A DNA stretch of 41,704 nt from Acidobacteriota bacterium (GTDB lineage: Bacteria; Acidobacteriota; Holophagae; Holophagales; Holophagaceae). This document shows, piece by piece, positions 40,550-41,704 of this stretch (position 1 is its first letter; each line of letters starts with the position of its first letter). The stretch lies in NCBI GenBank assembly GCA_021802985.1, contig JAJZQW010000017.1, forward strand, positions 1-41,704, given 5' to 3'. Both the position numbers and the translations under genes were made by a program. Below the pieces are notes generated by a model. It was not told the origin of the DNA, made no database searches, and saw only the letters and a program-made list of their open reading frames with translations.

Positions 40550-41434
40550 CTACTTGGTGGCTTCGGCGGCCCTCTTCTCGGCCAGGGTCTGATCGTTGAT
40601 GACGGGCTTGCCGTCGATGGACTTGGCCGGGGCCTTCTTGGCCGCGACGTGGCTCTGGCCGGTGTGGTGGTAGGTCAGGTACTCGCCGAAGAAGACGGCC
40701 ATGGTGTCGGTGCGGTCCTTGAAGAAGTCGAAGCCATGGGCCTTGCCATCGCTCACCAGGACATCGACGCCCGGCAGGCCCTTCACGGCCTGGGCGTTGT
40801 CGAAGGCACCCTTGTCATCCGCGGAGGCCAGCACCAGCACGGAGGCGCGGCCGTTGAGGATGCCGGCCTTCAACTCGTCCACGGCCTTGCCCCCGAAGGC
40901 CACGTTGCCCGCGGGGCTCAGGCTCAGCACGGCGACGGGGTGGACCCGGGGCTCGGCGAGGATCACGGAGAAACCGCCCACGCTGGCGCCGGCCAGGCCG
41001 ATGCGCCGGCCGTCCACGCCATGCTGCTTGCGGAGCCACGCGGCGGCCTGGGCCAGATCGGCGGGGATCTGATCGAAGCCCACCGCCTTGGCGGAGGCCG
41101 CGAAGTCATCCGTGACCTTCACCTCGGTGCCGGCCTTGTCGGTGCTGGCGCCGTGGCCGCGGAGGTCCAGGGCCAGGGTGCCGATGCCCCGGGCATGCAG
41201 CTTCTCGGCCAGGGGGGCCCAGCCGGTGCGATCCGCATGGAACTGGTGGGCGAGGATCACCACCGGAGCCTTCCCCTTGGTGGGGGGCAGGGCCAGCGTG
41301 CCCTTGAGGACAAAGCCGTCCGGCGTGGTCAGGCTCATTTCCGTAGCGGCAGGATCGGCGACCGGGCCGGCGGCCTGAGCCGGGATGGCCAGGGCGAGAA
41401 CGGCAAGGGGGGCCAGCAGGCGGGCAGGACGCAT
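40550..41434 (-). CDS. Secreted alpha/beta hydrolase (dienelactone-hydrolase-like)
   Basis: 294 residues with a signal peptide (MRPARLLAPLAVLALAIPAQ, cleavage at AQAAG), so probably periplasmic. Alpha/beta hydrolase core: VVILAHQFHADRTGW, ALDLRGHG, nucleophile GASVGGF, Asp in ASADDKGAF and His in GKAHGFDFF. Esterase or depolymerase activity is possible; the substrate is unknown. The C-terminal 35 residues are Lys/Ala-rich. GAGGT precedes the ATG; the frame is open further upstream only through insertion-sequence DNA. Confidence 0.82.
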   Translation of the reverse strand: MRPARLLAPLAVLALAIPAQAAGPVADPAATEMSLTTPDGFVLKGTLALPPTKGKAPVVILAHQFHADRTGWAPLAEKLHARGIGTLALDLRGHGASTDKAGTEVKVTDDFAASAKAVGFDQIPADLAQAAAWLRKQHGVDGRRIGLAGASVGGFSVILAEPRVHPVAVLSLSPAGNVAFGGKAVDELKAGILNGRASVLVLASADDKGAFDNAQAVKGLPGVDVLVSDGKAHGFDFFKDRTDTMAVFFGEYLTYHHTGQSHVAAKKAPAKSIDGKPVINDQTLAEKRAAEATK

Positions 41435-41472
41435 GGGGACCTCGTGAGAATGGGTGCCCCACCATAGCACGC

Positions 41473-41704
41473 CTAGGAGCGTGTCCAAGTAATGGGTGGG
41501 GGCTGCACTGGGGCGCCAGCCGAGGGAGGCAAGGAAGGCGACGAAGGCCTTGGCGGTTCCAAGGACGAGGAGCCTGACGCCGCATCCCGACGGCTGCCGC
41601 CCCAGCCCGAAGGGTTGATGGCAAAGGGCTCCCATGCGGCGTCATCGGGCTTGAACGGTGAACCCGCACCGCCCTGCGCCCGCTTCCTTGCCTGGAATCC
41701 CTTT
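41473..41704. mobile_element. Terminal part of an insertion sequence running off the window
   Basis: CTAG (41473-41476) is followed by GAGCGTGTCCAAGTAAT, the inverse of the terminus at 31197-31217 (21 nt exact with CTAG). The DNA to the window end has no convincing gene of its own, as expected for an element's outer end. The transposase would lie beyond 41704. The family (IS5-like by CTAG target and end sequence) is a guess. 41435-41472 before it holds only the hydrolase leader. Confidence 0.4.

Noticed and set aside
40550..41635. Longer start of the secreted hydrolase
   Set aside because: The extra 67 residues are read through the insertion-sequence end; the signal peptide and GAGGT support 41434.

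Overview
The window is a 41.7-kb piece of a GC-rich bacterial chromosome, densely packed and mostly made of ordinary core genes. No rRNA, tRNA, CRISPR array or complete transposase gene is visible. The proteins suggest a Gram-negative bacterium: a BamD-type lipoprotein, an outer-membrane barrel, UbiD and an Fe/Mn superoxide dismutase. The overall flavour (Fe-SOD and rubrerythrin stress genes, an ScfR-type regulator beside isocitrate lyase, a serine palmitoyltransferase cluster) fits Acidobacteriota, perhaps the Holophagae (Geothrix/Holophaga-like). That placement is an inference from protein character, not a database match.

Layout. 1-4046 (minus): ribosome and assembly operon rplU-rpmA-obgE-nadD-rsfS followed by a glutamate dehydrogenase cut by the window edge. 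4233-5702 (plus): ubiD. 5747-13430 (minus): an outer-membrane barrel gene, rplS, trmD, an ExoD-like gene, rlmN, a small unknown, a ThiE/TenI-like gene, an aldo/keto reductase, a bamD-like gene and an alpha/beta hydrolase, many joined by 4-nt ATGA overlaps. 13517-14623 (plus): prfB. 14650-18041 (minus): two membrane proteins, then rpsR, rpsF, pth and rplY. 18248-23012 (plus): ppk1, an Mrp-type Fe-S carrier, a hotdog thioesterase and a K+ channel with an RCK domain. 23752-25273 (plus): a prephenate dehydrogenase-chorismate mutase fusion and a Cys-tailed AhpD/CMD-like protein.

25367-27553 (minus) is an oxidative-stress gene row: rubrerythrin, a DUF3501-like protein, Dps and SOD, preceded by a good sigma-54-like promoter. 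27835-33585 (minus) holds the most interesting block. A serine palmitoyltransferase-like enzyme, a GNAT-fold N-acyltransferase and an NAD-dependent epimerase-like reductase match the three core activities of the bacterial ceramide pathway known from Caulobacter (Spt, bCerS, CerR). A PAP2/Aur1-like membrane protein follows and may act on the head group. 33684-36155 holds folE, an unknown Ala/Thr-rich protein and purM. 36325-40489 holds an acyltransferase-3 protein, an ScfR/RamB-type regulator and, divergent from it, a small ORF translationally coupled to isocitrate lyase. The window ends with a secreted alpha/beta hydrolase and the probable end of an insertion sequence.

Small repeats are the other notable layer. 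There are three intergenic long hairpins built from iterated CACGAAG/CACGGAG-like units, and tandem TGAGGACTGA-type repeats that lie at the 3' ends of genes and supply stop codons. A 75-bp hairpin element is inserted in frame in rlmN with an 8-bp target duplication. A solo insertion-sequence terminus bracketed by CTAG lies between the two putative ceramide genes. Start codons were chosen from Shine-Dalgarno spacing and family alignment from memory; all coordinates were worked out by hand.
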